A stretch of DNA of 32,869 nt, taken from Deferribacteraceae bacterium UBA1873. GTDB taxonomy: Bacteria > Chrysiogenota > Deferribacteres > Deferribacterales > Flexistipitaceae. Of this stretch, positions 23,797 through 32,215 are shown piece after piece (the stretch's first letter is position 1; each line of letters opens with the position of its first letter). The position numbers were made by a program, and so were the translations under genes. Location: assembly GCA_002338145.1 (NCBI GenBank), contig DDHP01000042.1, forward strand, positions 2,373-35,241, written 5' to 3'. The notes under the pieces were generated by a model that was not told where the DNA came from, did not search any database, and saw only the letters and a program-made list of their open reading frames with translations.

Positions 23797-25756
23797 TTTC
23801 TTTCCTTCTGTAACTGATTGTGTACAATCCGCCAACAACCATCAGGGCGCACCCTATCCAAATCCATACAATAAACGGCTCATAAATTGCCTGAATTCCT
23901 ATTACATTATCAGGTTTTGAATAAGAAGCAAGTATCAAATATAAATCCCCTCCTGCTTGGGTGTGGATTGCAACCTCTGCAAAAGGCTGTTCATTGTTTT
24001 TATAGAAACGTCTTTCCGGTGTCATTGTAACTTTATAACGTCCATTCTTTTTTACATCCACAGGTGCATAAACGGAGACGTAATTTCTTCTCTCCTGCAC
24101 TTTAAGATTTCCCACAAACAGTTCAAAATCCGGAGTAATCCCAGTGAGGATTTTTGCCTCTTCAGCAGGCAGTGAATTTCTAAGGGATTGATGCATATTG
24201 ATTTTGCTTCCCGGAGAAACAACCTTCTCCACTTTAACATTGTAAAAAGAGGAAGCTATGACACCGTAAGCCATAACCATGACGCCAAAATGTATAACAA
24301 GGCCTCCATAAAACCTTCTGTTCTTAAAAATTATGCCTGCACCCTTTTTTCTCATGCCATTAAAAAACTGCAAAAGGATTGTGAACAGCGAGAACGAAGC
24401 AAAAGCAAATAGAATAAGTGGTATGATTTTGGTATATCCATATGCGTATATCCCTGCGGTGGCCAGTATCATAAAAATTAGTGAAGGCCAAAGTGCCTTT
24501 ATACTGGAATTAAGTCCGTTACGGCCATATGGAACCAATGGACAAATGCCGCTGAGTATTAAAATAGCCATAAAAAACGGAATAGAAACCTTGTTGTAAT
24601 ACGGTATCCCCACACTGAGTTTTGAACCGGCAATTTGAGAAAAGATAGGCAGTGTTGTGCCAAAAAATACTACCGCCATAAGACCGATAAAAAGCCAGTT
24701 GGTTACAAAGAAAAGCCCTTCTTTGGAAGAAATGGTAAATTCACCTTCGTCTCTGATTTCCTCCTTGTTCTTGAAAAGAAAATAGAGAAAAGCTCCAATT
24801 GTTATAATAATAAACCATAGAAAAAAGCTTCCCAAAGAGGACTTGCCAAAACTGTGAACGGAATCTATGATGCCGCTTCTCGTGAGAAAAGTACCAAAAA
24901 TACATAACTCAAATGTTATCAGTATCAAAACATAAGTCCAGATTTTTAGCTTATGTTTCCTTTCCAGCATTACAGCGGAATGCAGAAATGCTGTTGCAGT
25001 AAACCAGGGCAGTAGCGAAGCGTTTTCCACAGGGTCCCATGCCCAGTATCCGCCCCAGCCGAGCTCCACATAAGCCCACTGACCCCCCAGAACAATACCA
25101 ATTGTCAGAAAAATCCAGGTTATAATCGACCATTTCCTCGTATCCTTTACCCAAAAACCTGTCCTGTCAGAAGTCAGAAAAGAAGCAACGGCGTGACCCA
25201 ACGGTATTGTGAATCCTACAAAACCAAGATAAAGTGTAGGCGGGTGATAAATCATGCCAGGATTCTGCAGCAAAGGATTCATCCCCATCCCGTCACTGGG
25301 GAAAAAACCCAGCTCTTTAAACGGATTTACCACAAAAGTGGTCAAAAGGTAGAAAAAGGTTGAGGTTATTATCATGGTGAGCAGCACAGAGCTTTTGTAT
25401 TTCAGAGAATAGTTTCTTATACGGTATAGCTCTATGACAGCAAATACGCTGACAAGCCATCCCCAGAAAAACAGTGATCCTGCCTGACCCGCCCACCATG
25501 CACTTATTTTGTAAATCATAGGAAGGGCCCTGTCTGTATATTGGGCCACATATTCCATTTTGAAATAGCCGGTGGCCAGGGCATATATCAGGACAAGTGT
25601 CGCAGCTGAAATCAGACCAGCCTGAACAAGCAGCAGACTGTTTGCTGTTTTTCCATACGATTCAGAATTTTTATTAATGCTTATTATATAACAAATTATT
25701 CCCCCGATACCGGCAAATAATCCTGCCAATTGCAATAAAAAACCTATACTTCCCAC
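23777..25756 (-). CDS. ccmF: Cytochrome c heme lyase subunit CcmF
   Basis: CcmF takes heme from CcmE and, with CcmH/I, attaches it to apocytochrome c in the periplasm. The 659-residue, polytopic protein holds the long WWD domain (WGGYWAWDPVENASLLPW at 234-251), the HPPTLYLGFVGF segment with a heme-ligating histidine near 171, and a C-terminal periplasmic region ending with a last membrane segment. The start is GTG with AGAGGTG upstream. It is first in the cluster; ccmE, ccmG and ccmH are not in the window. The opposite-facing gene upstream is an M16 homolog. Confidence 0.96.
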   Translation of the reverse strand: MGSIGFLLQLAGLFAGIGGIICYIISINKNSESYGKTANSLLLVQAGLISAATLVLIYALATGYFKMEYVAQYTDRALPMIYKISAWWAGQAGSLFFWGWLVSVFAVIELYRIRNYSLKYKSSVLLTMIITSTFFYLLTTFVVNPFKELGFFPSDGMGMNPLLQNPGMIYHPPTLYLGFVGFTIPLGHAVASFLTSDRTGFWVKDTRKWSIITWIFLTIGIVLGGQWAYVELGWGGYWAWDPVENASLLPWFTATAFLHSAVMLERKHKLKIWTYVLILITFELCIFGTFLTRSGIIDSVHSFGKSSLGSFFLWFIIITIGAFLYFLFKNKEEIRDEGEFTISSKEGLFFVTNWLFIGLMAVVFFGTTLPIFSQIAGSKLSVGIPYYNKVSIPFFMAILILSGICPLVPYGRNGLNSSIKALWPSLIFMILATAGIYAYGYTKIIPLILFAFASFSLFTILLQFFNGMRKKGAGIIFKNRRFYGGLVIHFGVMVMAYGVIASSFYNVKVEKVVSPGSKINMHQSLRNSLPAEEAKILTGITPDFELFVGNLKVQERRNYVSVYAPVDVKKNGRYKVTMTPERRFYKNNEQPFAEVAIHTQAGGDLYLILASYSKPDNVIGIQAIYEPFIVWIWIGCALMVVGGLYTISYRRKESDIKTN

Positions 25757-25963
25757 AGTTCACCTCTCGGATGTTTTCATAAGTAGATAACACATTTTAG
25801 GTAAAGTTCAACAAATTTAAAAGCAATATAAATATCCGTATATACCAATCTTCACAAAAAAATAAATTCCAGATAAAAATTGAAAACACCGAAAGAACTT
25901 TTTTATTCTTACATAATCAATAATCACACTAATTCATAAGCAGGAACGCATATATATAAGAAT

Positions 25964-26130
25964 AGAGACCTCTCGGCTTCGTTCGAGGTTACATTTTTTG
26001 TCATTTCGATGAACCACCGGTAGGTGGTGAAGAGAAATCTCTGAGGCTGTTTGACAAAAAACCTTTCTGTTCTGCTCAGGACGATAATTTTGTCATTTCG
26101 ACCGAAACGGAGCGGAGAGCTCTCTTTTAC
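25964..26130. repeat. Cluster of REP/MITE-like palindromic repeats
   Basis: Three related units occur. Unit 1 (about 25964-25986) is inverted relative to the others: its complement reads TCGAACGAAGCCGAGAGGTCTCT. Unit 2 (about 25999-26042) starts GTCATTTCGATGAA, has the inner dyad ACCACC-GGTA-GGTGGT (26013-26028) and ends AGAGAAATCTCT. Unit 3 (about 26092-26124) reads GTCATTTCGACCGAAACGG and then a CGGAGAGCTCTCT end. TTTTTTGTCA (25994-26003) and TGACAAAAAA (26052-26061) form a further inverted pair around unit 2. The GTCATTTCGA...GAGAAATCTCT pattern is a recurring intergenic repeat type in many bacterial genomes. Confidence 0.7.
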
Positions 26131-26174
26131 TTAATCCTATATGCTAAATAAATATGCAATTATGCTTATAAACA

Positions 26175-26204
26175 TTGACGTAATAAATATTTTGGTGTTA
26201 TAAA
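26175..26204 (+). promoter_or_regulatory. Sigma-70 promoter of the M16 gene
   Basis: TTGACG (26175-26180) is followed after 18 bases by TATAAA (26199-26204), with TG one base before the -10 (extended -10 form). The ATG lies 18 bases after the -10, with AAAGGG between, so the leader is very short. Confidence 0.6.
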
Positions 26205-26221
26205 ATTAAAAAGGGCTAAAC

Positions 26222-27490
26222 ATGAAAAAAATTTATATAATCATAACGACATTAACTATTATTTTTTCTTTTAATTTAGCAGTTGCAGGTGAAAAAGTGA
26301 AATTAAATAACAACAGTGCAGTAATCACAAACAATATCCCGGAAAGTGATGTTATAGCACTAACAGTGTTTTTAAAAGGCGGACTTTTTGCCGAAACGAA
26401 AAAAAATAACGGCATAGGCACACTATTTTCCGATGTCTGGCTAAAAAGCAGCGACCTTATGAACAAAGTTGAATTTTACGGCGGCAATATTGATGCCGGT
26501 GTATCAAATGACTTTTTTGAATTTGAAATATCTATGCTTAAAGAAGATTTTACTAAAATTTTACCCCACTTGAAAAAGCTGTTTAATGACCCCGATTTGA
26601 ACTCTGATATTTTTGCAAGGGAAAAAGGCCTTCTTATAAAGGAAATAATAAGTCTTGAAGACCACCCTAACAGAGTGGCAATGCAAAAATTCGGGGAAGT
26701 AACCTACGGAAATTTTCCTTACGGACTTTCCACCTTAGGTGATAAAGATGCTGTAGAATCTTTGACGCTGGACGATTTAAAAGCATATTACAGGAATAAT
26801 TTTGCCGGAGGTAATGCAGTGGTATCATTAGCCGGTAATTATACCGAGGTAGTGAAATCCAAAGTAACAAATATATTTAATAATCTACCTGAAAAACCAA
26901 ATAATAAAATTGACTGCACCGGTTCCGGTATATCAAATGAAATTTATAAAGAAGAAACTTACCCACGAATAAAGCAGTCAAAATTATACACTGCTTATGA
27001 AGCACCGGGAGCCTCTTCGGATGATTACCTCGCCACAAAAGTACTATCTGAAATAATGGGTGGTGGAATGAGCTCCTATTATTTTAATATTCTAAGGCAG
27101 GAAAAGGGATATGCTTATGCAGTGGGAGCTTTTTACCCATCAAGAATTTGCTCATCAAGATTTGTTTCTTTCATAGGTCTGGATTACTCAAACGTAAAAA
27201 ATGCCATAGATGATATAAAGGATATTAACAAAAACGCCACAAAAATGATTTCCGATGATGATGTTGAAAAAGCCAAAAATTACATGCTCGGCAGAATACT
27301 GACCGAATCCCAGTCAACACAGAAAAGAAGCTGGTATGCTGCTTTTTTTGAAAATCTCGGGCTGGGATACGATTATTTTGACCAATATATTGAAAATCTT
27401 AAAAAAGTATCTTTAAAAGACGTCAAAGAAGCATCTGAAAACCTGTTTAACAAACCAACCACAACCTTTGTCTTAAAACCCGAAGAGTAA
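26222..27490 (+). CDS. Secreted M16-family (insulinase-like) homolog lacking the zinc motif
   Basis: The 422-residue protein has a signal peptide (residues 1-22, ending LAVAG) and two M16 half-domains: about 25-215 (LTVFLKGGLFAE, FYGGNIDAGVSNDFFEFEI, FPYGLSTLGDKDAVESLTLDDLKAYYRNNF) and about 235-422 (AYEAPGASSDDYLATKVLSEIMGGGMSSYYFNILRQEKGYAYAVGAF). Active members have H-x-x-E-H shortly after G-I; here that position reads TLFSD (67-71), so neither histidine nor the glutamate is present. Such proteins usually serve as the non-catalytic partner of an active M16 peptidase, but none is adjacent. It has its own promoter and is monocistronic. A periplasmic binding or scaffold role is likely; proteolysis is not. 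Confidence 0.85.
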   Translation: MKKIYIIITTLTIIFSFNLAVAGEKVKLNNNSAVITNNIPESDVIALTVFLKGGLFAETKKNNGIGTLFSDVWLKSSDLMNKVEFYGGNIDAGVSNDFFEFEISMLKEDFTKILPHLKKLFNDPDLNSDIFAREKGLLIKEIISLEDHPNRVAMQKFGEVTYGNFPYGLSTLGDKDAVESLTLDDLKAYYRNNFAGGNAVVSLAGNYTEVVKSKVTNIFNNLPEKPNNKIDCTGSGISNEIYKEETYPRIKQSKLYTAYEAPGASSDDYLATKVLSEIMGGGMSSYYFNILRQEKGYAYAVGAFYPSRICSSRFVSFIGLDYSNVKNAIDDIKDINKNATKMISDDDVEKAKNYMLGRILTESQSTQKRSWYAAFFENLGLGYDYFDQYIENLKKVSLKDVKEASENLFNKPTTTFVLKPEE

Positions 27491-27495
27491 AAACA

Positions 27496-27635
27496 GTTTT
27501 ATGAGCTTTGAATAAGTACTTCGCCTATCCTCCTTTAACTTAGGGGAGGAACTTAACTCTCTTCCTATTAAAAAGTCAGGAAGGGCTATGGGTGGGAAAA
27601 TTTATAATGGCTCAATTATGCAAAGCTCATGTTTT
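27496..27635. mobile_element. MITE-like element with terminal inverted repeats
   Basis: ATGAGCTTTG (27501-27510) and CAAAGCTCAT (27621-27630) are perfect inverted repeats; allowing one mismatch they extend through a shared ATAA. GTTTT directly flanks both ends (27496-27500 and 27631-27635), as a 5-base target duplication would. The 130-base interior has two hairpins, TCCTCC/GGAGGA (27528-27550) and CTTCCT/AGGAAG (27561-27583), and no gene. It fills the space between the convergent M16 and rqcP-like genes, and the T-run at 27632-27637 after the outer arm could also help end M16 transcripts. Confidence 0.5.
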
Positions 27636-27914
27636 TTATATAATATCATCCGGCTCTTTCGGTTTATACTCATCTGTACGGATATATTTCTCCCTGTCCT
27701 TTTTCGGTACGCTGTTTTTAGAAGGAACATCGATAATTGTAATTTTCTTGTAATAGTTCCACATATCAATCTCCAAAACATCCCCCTGTTTAACAGTGGA
27801 AGATGGTTTGGCTCTTTTACCGTTTATAAGAATGAACCCCTCATTTGCAGCTTCATTTGCCACCGTCCGTCTTTTAATAATAGCCATCACTTTCAGAAAT
27901 TTATCTAATCGCAC
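27636..27914 (-). CDS. rqcP: S4-domain RNA-binding protein, RqcP/Hsp15-like
   Basis: This protein of about 92 residues has an N-terminal S4 fold (RLDKFLKVMAIIKRRTVANEAANEGFILINGKRAKPSSTVKQGDVLEI) that binds structured RNA. The length and the IKRRT-x-A-x-E-x-A pattern resemble RqcP (YabO), which helps RqcH extend stalled nascent chains on 50S subunits, more than the longer Hsp15. I prefer the GTG at 27914, which has GAAGG 8 bases upstream; a TTG at 27920 is possible but too near that site. It overlaps the thiD end by 14 bases, so it is co-translated with it. The charged tail is probably disordered. Confidence 0.85.
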   Translation of the reverse strand: MRLDKFLKVMAIIKRRTVANEAANEGFILINGKRAKPSSTVKQGDVLEIDMWNYYKKITIIDVPSKNSVPKKDREKYIRTDEYKPKEPDDII

Positions 27915-28713
27915 TATCAAAACCTTCGGAAAAATAGAAATGATTCAGGGGACCGTGCCCGGAACCTATTCCCAGATTCTTCGAATTCTCTATTGTGCCG
28001 GTGACAAAGCGTTTAGAGATATGAACAGCCCGGTCAATATCATACCCTTTTGCAAGGTATGCTGCGATACTCGAAGCATAGGTACATCCTGTGCCATGAG
28101 TATTTTCTGTATCTATACGGGCAAGCGCATATCGTTTTTCCATATTTTCACCCACAAGAACGTCCACTGCCTCTGTATTTTTCAGATGTCCCCCCTTTAA
28201 AAGAACATATTCACTGCCCATTTCGAGCAATTTATATGCCGCCTTTAACATGGATGACTCATTATCAATAGTCATATTCAAAATAAATTCAGCTTCTTCT
28301 ATATTCGGAGTAATCACCGTGGCCAGCGGGATAAGCTCACTGATAATACAGCTAACAGCTGATTTTTGCAAAAGCCTGCTTCCCCCTTTTGCCACCATTA
28401 CGGGATCCACCACAAGATTATTGACGGGATACTCATTTAATTTTGCAACAACAAGCTCTATTATTTCCGTATTTGACAACATACCTGTTTTAACACATTT
28501 TATATCAAAATCATCAAAAACAGCATCAATCTGTGACTCAATTATAGATAACGGTAGGTCAAATATATCGGCCACACCCTTGGTATTTTGTGCTGTAATG
28601 GAAGTAATAACAGATGTCCCGAATGTCCCGGCAGCGGCAAAAGATTTAATATCCGCCTGGATACCGGCTCCGCAGCCACTGTCTGAGCCTGCTATTGTCA
28701 AGACCTGTTCCAT
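27901..28713 (-). CDS. thiD: Hydroxymethylpyrimidine/phosphomethylpyrimidine kinase ThiD
   Basis: ThiD phosphorylates HMP to HMP-P and then HMP-PP for thiamine synthesis. The 270 residues follow the ribokinase-like family: substrate-binding TIAGSDSGCGAGIQADIKSF at the start, VDPVMVAKGG (about 122-131), TPNIEEAEFI, and the anion-hole motif HGTGCTYASSIAAYLAKG near 210-227. AGGAGGAG precedes the ATG and 10 bases separate it from dnaE. No other thiamine gene or TPP riboswitch is present in the window, so it is probably expressed with dnaE. Confidence 0.95.
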   Translation of the reverse strand: MEQVLTIAGSDSGCGAGIQADIKSFAAAGTFGTSVITSITAQNTKGVADIFDLPLSIIESQIDAVFDDFDIKCVKTGMLSNTEIIELVVAKLNEYPVNNLVVDPVMVAKGGSRLLQKSAVSCIISELIPLATVITPNIEEAEFILNMTIDNESSMLKAAYKLLEMGSEYVLLKGGHLKNTEAVDVLVGENMEKRYALARIDTENTHGTGCTYASSIAAYLAKGYDIDRAVHISKRFVTGTIENSKNLGIGSGHGPLNHFYFSEGFDSAIR

Positions 28714-28723
28714 AACTCCTCCT

Positions 28724-31700
28724 CTAAGAAGCCTTCAGCTTGATATCATATGTATTGTTTCCCAGTAAGTCTTCAATCTGTTTAAACAGTGAAAGTGAAG
28801 GTTTAACAGCAAAATCCTTCCCTACTTTCATCTTTATCTTATATTTTGTTGGGTTATCTATTTCCAGACAAACAGGAAGCCCGCCTTTATATCTGCTAAT
28901 GATACTTTTCAGCTTATTAAGCCTTTCCTGAGTAAAGCCAATCATATTCAACTTTATAAGCAAAAAGTCCGCAAGCGACTCAATAGCATCATTGATTTCA
29001 TAAATTTCCTCAACAAGTATGGACTCCTTCTCCTCATCACAAGTATACTTTCCCTTAACAATAAGAATTTTATCTTCAACGATATCTTTGACATGTTCCC
29101 TGAATATCCTGGGAAACACTACAAGGTCGATACTGCCTTCAATATCTTCCAGTGTAACAAAAGCCATCCGCTCGCCTTTTTTCGTAATATGTGTTTTCAC
29201 TGCTTTAACTATACCACCGAGTGTTACCTTTGTTTCATCCTTATACCCTGCCAGATCACTGGTTTTTACTGAAAAAAGGTCGAGAATACCTGCATAAGTG
29301 GATAATGGATGATTGGTAATATAAAACCCCAGCATCTCCTTCTCAAATTTAAGAAGCTCATTTTCAGGCATTTCCTCCACATCAGGATAATATTCGTCAT
29401 CGTCACTTTCACCGTTCACATCCTTAAGCAAATCATCTACTGTTGTAATACCTTCCCTTTTCAGTTTTTGTTTTTTCTGTCCTAGATCGATTGCTGACTC
29501 CAAAACCTGCAGATGCTGCCTTCTGTTTTTACCAAAACAGTCAAAAGCTCCAGCCTTGATAAGGGACTCAAAAACTTTTTTATTAGCCTGTCTCAGATCA
29601 ACCCGCTTACATATATCGTATATACTTTTAAATTCGCCGCCTTTGGTTCTTTCTTCCACGATACAGTCGATTGCACCATAACCAACATTTTTAATCGCTC
29701 CCAGTCCGAACCTTATGGCTTTTTCATCAATGGTAAAATCTTTATAACTTTTGTTTATATCCGGCGGCAGCACCTCTATTCCCATACGCTTACATTCTTC
29801 GATAAAAGTCACTACTTTTTCACCCTTATCAAGTTCACAGGTCATGAGTGCAGCCATGTATTCCAGTGGATAGTGAGTTTTTAAATAAGCAGTCTGATAT
29901 GCCAACAGAGCATAGGCTGCGGAGTGGCTTTTATTAAAGCCGTATTCGGCGAATTTTTCCATCAACGAAAATATATTTTCCGCCACATCAAGATCGTAAC
30001 CTCTGAATTTTGCCCCTTCAATGCCCAGCTTCTTGTCACCGTACAAAAATATCTGCTTATGTTTTTTCATTTCTTCAGGTTTCTTTTTCCCCATTGCCCG
30101 CCTCAGCAAATCGGCACTACCCAGAGAGTACCCACCCACTTTTTGGGCTATCTGCATAACCTGCTCCTGGTAAACAATAATCCCATAGGTTTCCTTTAAT
30201 ATCGGTTCCAATTCGGGCAAAATATATGTAATTTCCTGAGTACCATGTTTTCGTTTTACGAAATCATCCAGCATCCCGCTGCCGATAGGTCCAGGTCTGT
30301 ACAGTGCAACAAGGGCTATAATATCTTCAAAAGTTGATGGTTTTAATTTTTTCAGCAGATTTTTCATCCCGGCACTTTCCAGCTGAAAAACGCCAGTGGT
30401 ATTACCGCTGGCAAGGAGCTCGTATGTGTCTTTATCGTCCGTGGGAATTTTATCTATATCCATATTGATACTGTGATTCTTATTAGCTCTGGTAACAGCT
30501 TCGTCAATAACAGTAAGATTTTTCAATCCAAGAAAATCAAATTTAACCAGACCTACTTCTTCCAACGTATTTTTCTCAAACTGCGTCACAACCTCGTCAT
30601 TCTGTCCCCTGCAAAGAGGAACATATTCAACGAGAGGCTTATCGGCAATTACAATCCCGGCTGCATGCATACCTGCATTTCTGAGCAGTCCCTCAAGCTT
30701 CAAGGCATGCTCCAGAAGCTCTTTTCCGTTTTCAACGCTCTCGATATTCTGCCTGAGATCAGGATCTTCCTTAAGAGCTCTCTTGAGTGTCATATTTGGT
30801 TTTTCAGGAATAAGTTTTGCAATCTTATCCACTGTTTTAAGAGGTATCTCCAAGACCCTGCCCACATCCCGGATAACACCCCTGGCCAATAACTTACCAA
30901 AAGTTATAATCTGCGCAACACGGTTCTCTCCATACTTCTCCACAACATATTTGATAACCTGCTCCCGCTTGTTCATACAGAAATCAATATCGAAATCGGG
31001 CATACTTTCTCTTTCCGGATTGAGAAAACGCTCAAAGAGCAGGTTGAAACGAATGGGATCGATATCGGTTATTCCCATAGCATAAGCCACTAATGACCCA
31101 GCCCCCGAGCCTCTCCCCGGCCCTACAGGAATATTGTTTTCTCTGGCATAATTGATAAAATCCCATACAATAAGATAGTATCCGGAGTATCCCTTCATTT
31201 TAATAATGTCCAATTCCCGGTCAAGACGCTCATGATACTTTTTATGCTTTTCAGCAGGGATACGGGCAAGCTTTTTGTGCAACCCCTGTCTGGCTATATG
31301 TTCAAAGTAGCTTTCTGGCGTATAGTTATCGGGGATATTAAACATGGGCAGATGCAAATTCCCGAACTCTATGGAAACATTACATCGCTCGGCTATTTTC
31401 AAAGTATTTTCACACGCTTCCGGAATTTCAGCAAAAGCTTCCCACATCTCCTCCGGAGACTTCACGTACAGTTGATCGGAATGTATTTCTAATTTATTCT
31501 GGCTGCTTATTGTTTCCTGCATTTGAATACACATTAGTATCTGATGAGCTTTGTCATCACCTTTATTTAGGTAGTGGCAGTCATTAGATGCAACCAGTGG
31601 GATTCCTGTTTCCCTGGAAATATTAACAAGACCATTATTTACAATTTTCTGTTCAGCAATTCCGTTTTCCTGCAGCTCAAGATAGTAGTCTTCTTCTCCA

Positions 31701-32206
31701 AGAATATCTCTGTACTCCATTGCCACTTCTTTGGCCTTTTGATAATTATTATTTAAAATATTTTTCTGGGGTTCTCCGGCCATGCAGGCGGACAAACCGA
31801 TTAATCCTTCGGAGTGCTTACGCAAAACGTCTTTATCTATTCTGGGTTTATAATAAAACCCTTCCAGTTGAGCAATGGAAACAAGATACTGGAGGTTTTT
31901 GAGCCCCTTGTTATTTTTGGCCAAAAGAATCAGATGATAATTTTTTTCCTCGGCTTTTGAATAATTACGGTTTCTTCTGTCATCCGGAGCGACGTATACT
32001 TCACAACCTATAATAGGTTTAATATCATTTTTTATGGCCTGCTTGTAAAAATCCACTATACCGTGCATTGTTCCGTGATCTGTTATGGCGGCAGCTTTTA
32101 CGCCCTGTTTCTTAAGCTTTCCCATAAGATCTGAAATAAGTATGGCGCCATCCAGCAACGAATATTGTGAATGCAGATGTAAATGTACAAATTCCTTTTT
32201 CTCCAT
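28724..32206 (-). CDS. dnaE: DNA polymerase III alpha subunit DnaE
   Basis: This is the replicative polymerase catalytic subunit. I use the ATG at 32206 with AGGTGA upstream, giving 1160 residues (normal for DnaE); a GTG at 32215 also opens the frame. Domains in order are an N-terminal PHP domain (HLHLHSQYSLLDG, ITDHG), the polymerase palm with GPGRGSGAGSLVAYAMGIT and the catalytic PDFDIDF near residue 403-409, the fingers with HAAGIVIADKPL and YQEQVMQIA, a helix-hairpin-helix region, and a C-terminal OB fold with the GFYITNHPL segment before it. All metal ligands of an active PHP exonuclease appear present. It lies between mobB and thiD. Confidence 0.97.
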   Translation of the reverse strand: MEKKEFVHLHLHSQYSLLDGAILISDLMGKLKKQGVKAAAITDHGTMHGIVDFYKQAIKNDIKPIIGCEVYVAPDDRRNRNYSKAEEKNYHLILLAKNNKGLKNLQYLVSIAQLEGFYYKPRIDKDVLRKHSEGLIGLSACMAGEPQKNILNNNYQKAKEVAMEYRDILGEEDYYLELQENGIAEQKIVNNGLVNISRETGIPLVASNDCHYLNKGDDKAHQILMCIQMQETISSQNKLEIHSDQLYVKSPEEMWEAFAEIPEACENTLKIAERCNVSIEFGNLHLPMFNIPDNYTPESYFEHIARQGLHKKLARIPAEKHKKYHERLDRELDIIKMKGYSGYYLIVWDFINYARENNIPVGPGRGSGAGSLVAYAMGITDIDPIRFNLLFERFLNPERESMPDFDIDFCMNKREQVIKYVVEKYGENRVAQIITFGKLLARGVIRDVGRVLEIPLKTVDKIAKLIPEKPNMTLKRALKEDPDLRQNIESVENGKELLEHALKLEGLLRNAGMHAAGIVIADKPLVEYVPLCRGQNDEVVTQFEKNTLEEVGLVKFDFLGLKNLTVIDEAVTRANKNHSINMDIDKIPTDDKDTYELLASGNTTGVFQLESAGMKNLLKKLKPSTFEDIIALVALYRPGPIGSGMLDDFVKRKHGTQEITYILPELEPILKETYGIIVYQEQVMQIAQKVGGYSLGSADLLRRAMGKKKPEEMKKHKQIFLYGDKKLGIEGAKFRGYDLDVAENIFSLMEKFAEYGFNKSHSAAYALLAYQTAYLKTHYPLEYMAALMTCELDKGEKVVTFIEECKRMGIEVLPPDINKSYKDFTIDEKAIRFGLGAIKNVGYGAIDCIVEERTKGGEFKSIYDICKRVDLRQANKKVFESLIKAGAFDCFGKNRRQHLQVLESAIDLGQKKQKLKREGITTVDDLLKDVNGESDDDEYYPDVEEMPENELLKFEKEMLGFYITNHPLSTYAGILDLFSVKTSDLAGYKDETKVTLGGIVKAVKTHITKKGERMAFVTLEDIEGSIDLVVFPRIFREHVKDIVEDKILIVKGKYTCDEEKESILVEEIYEINDAIESLADFLLIKLNMIGFTQERLNKLKSIISRYKGGLPVCLEIDNPTKYKIKMKVGKDFAVKPSLSLFKQIEDLLGNNTYDIKLKAS

Positions 32207-32215
32207 AAATTTCAC

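Larger units (their letters stand above)
25757..26221. other. Divergent intergenic region between ccmF and the M16 gene
   Basis: No gene was found here. The left third is plain AT-rich DNA that should hold the ccm promoter, which I cannot identify with confidence. 25964-26130 carries REP-like repeats described separately, and 26175-26204 carries the M16 gene promoter. Confidence 0.6.

Noticed and set aside
23797..23838. TTG start extending ccmA into ccmF
   Set aside because: No ribosome site, and the extra 14 residues are not part of the ABC fold; the GTG at 23796 has GAAGGAAAG.
28250..28768. 172-codon frame on the plus strand across thiD and the dnaE end
   Set aside because: Antisense shadow of thiD; no ribosome site and no recognisable domain.
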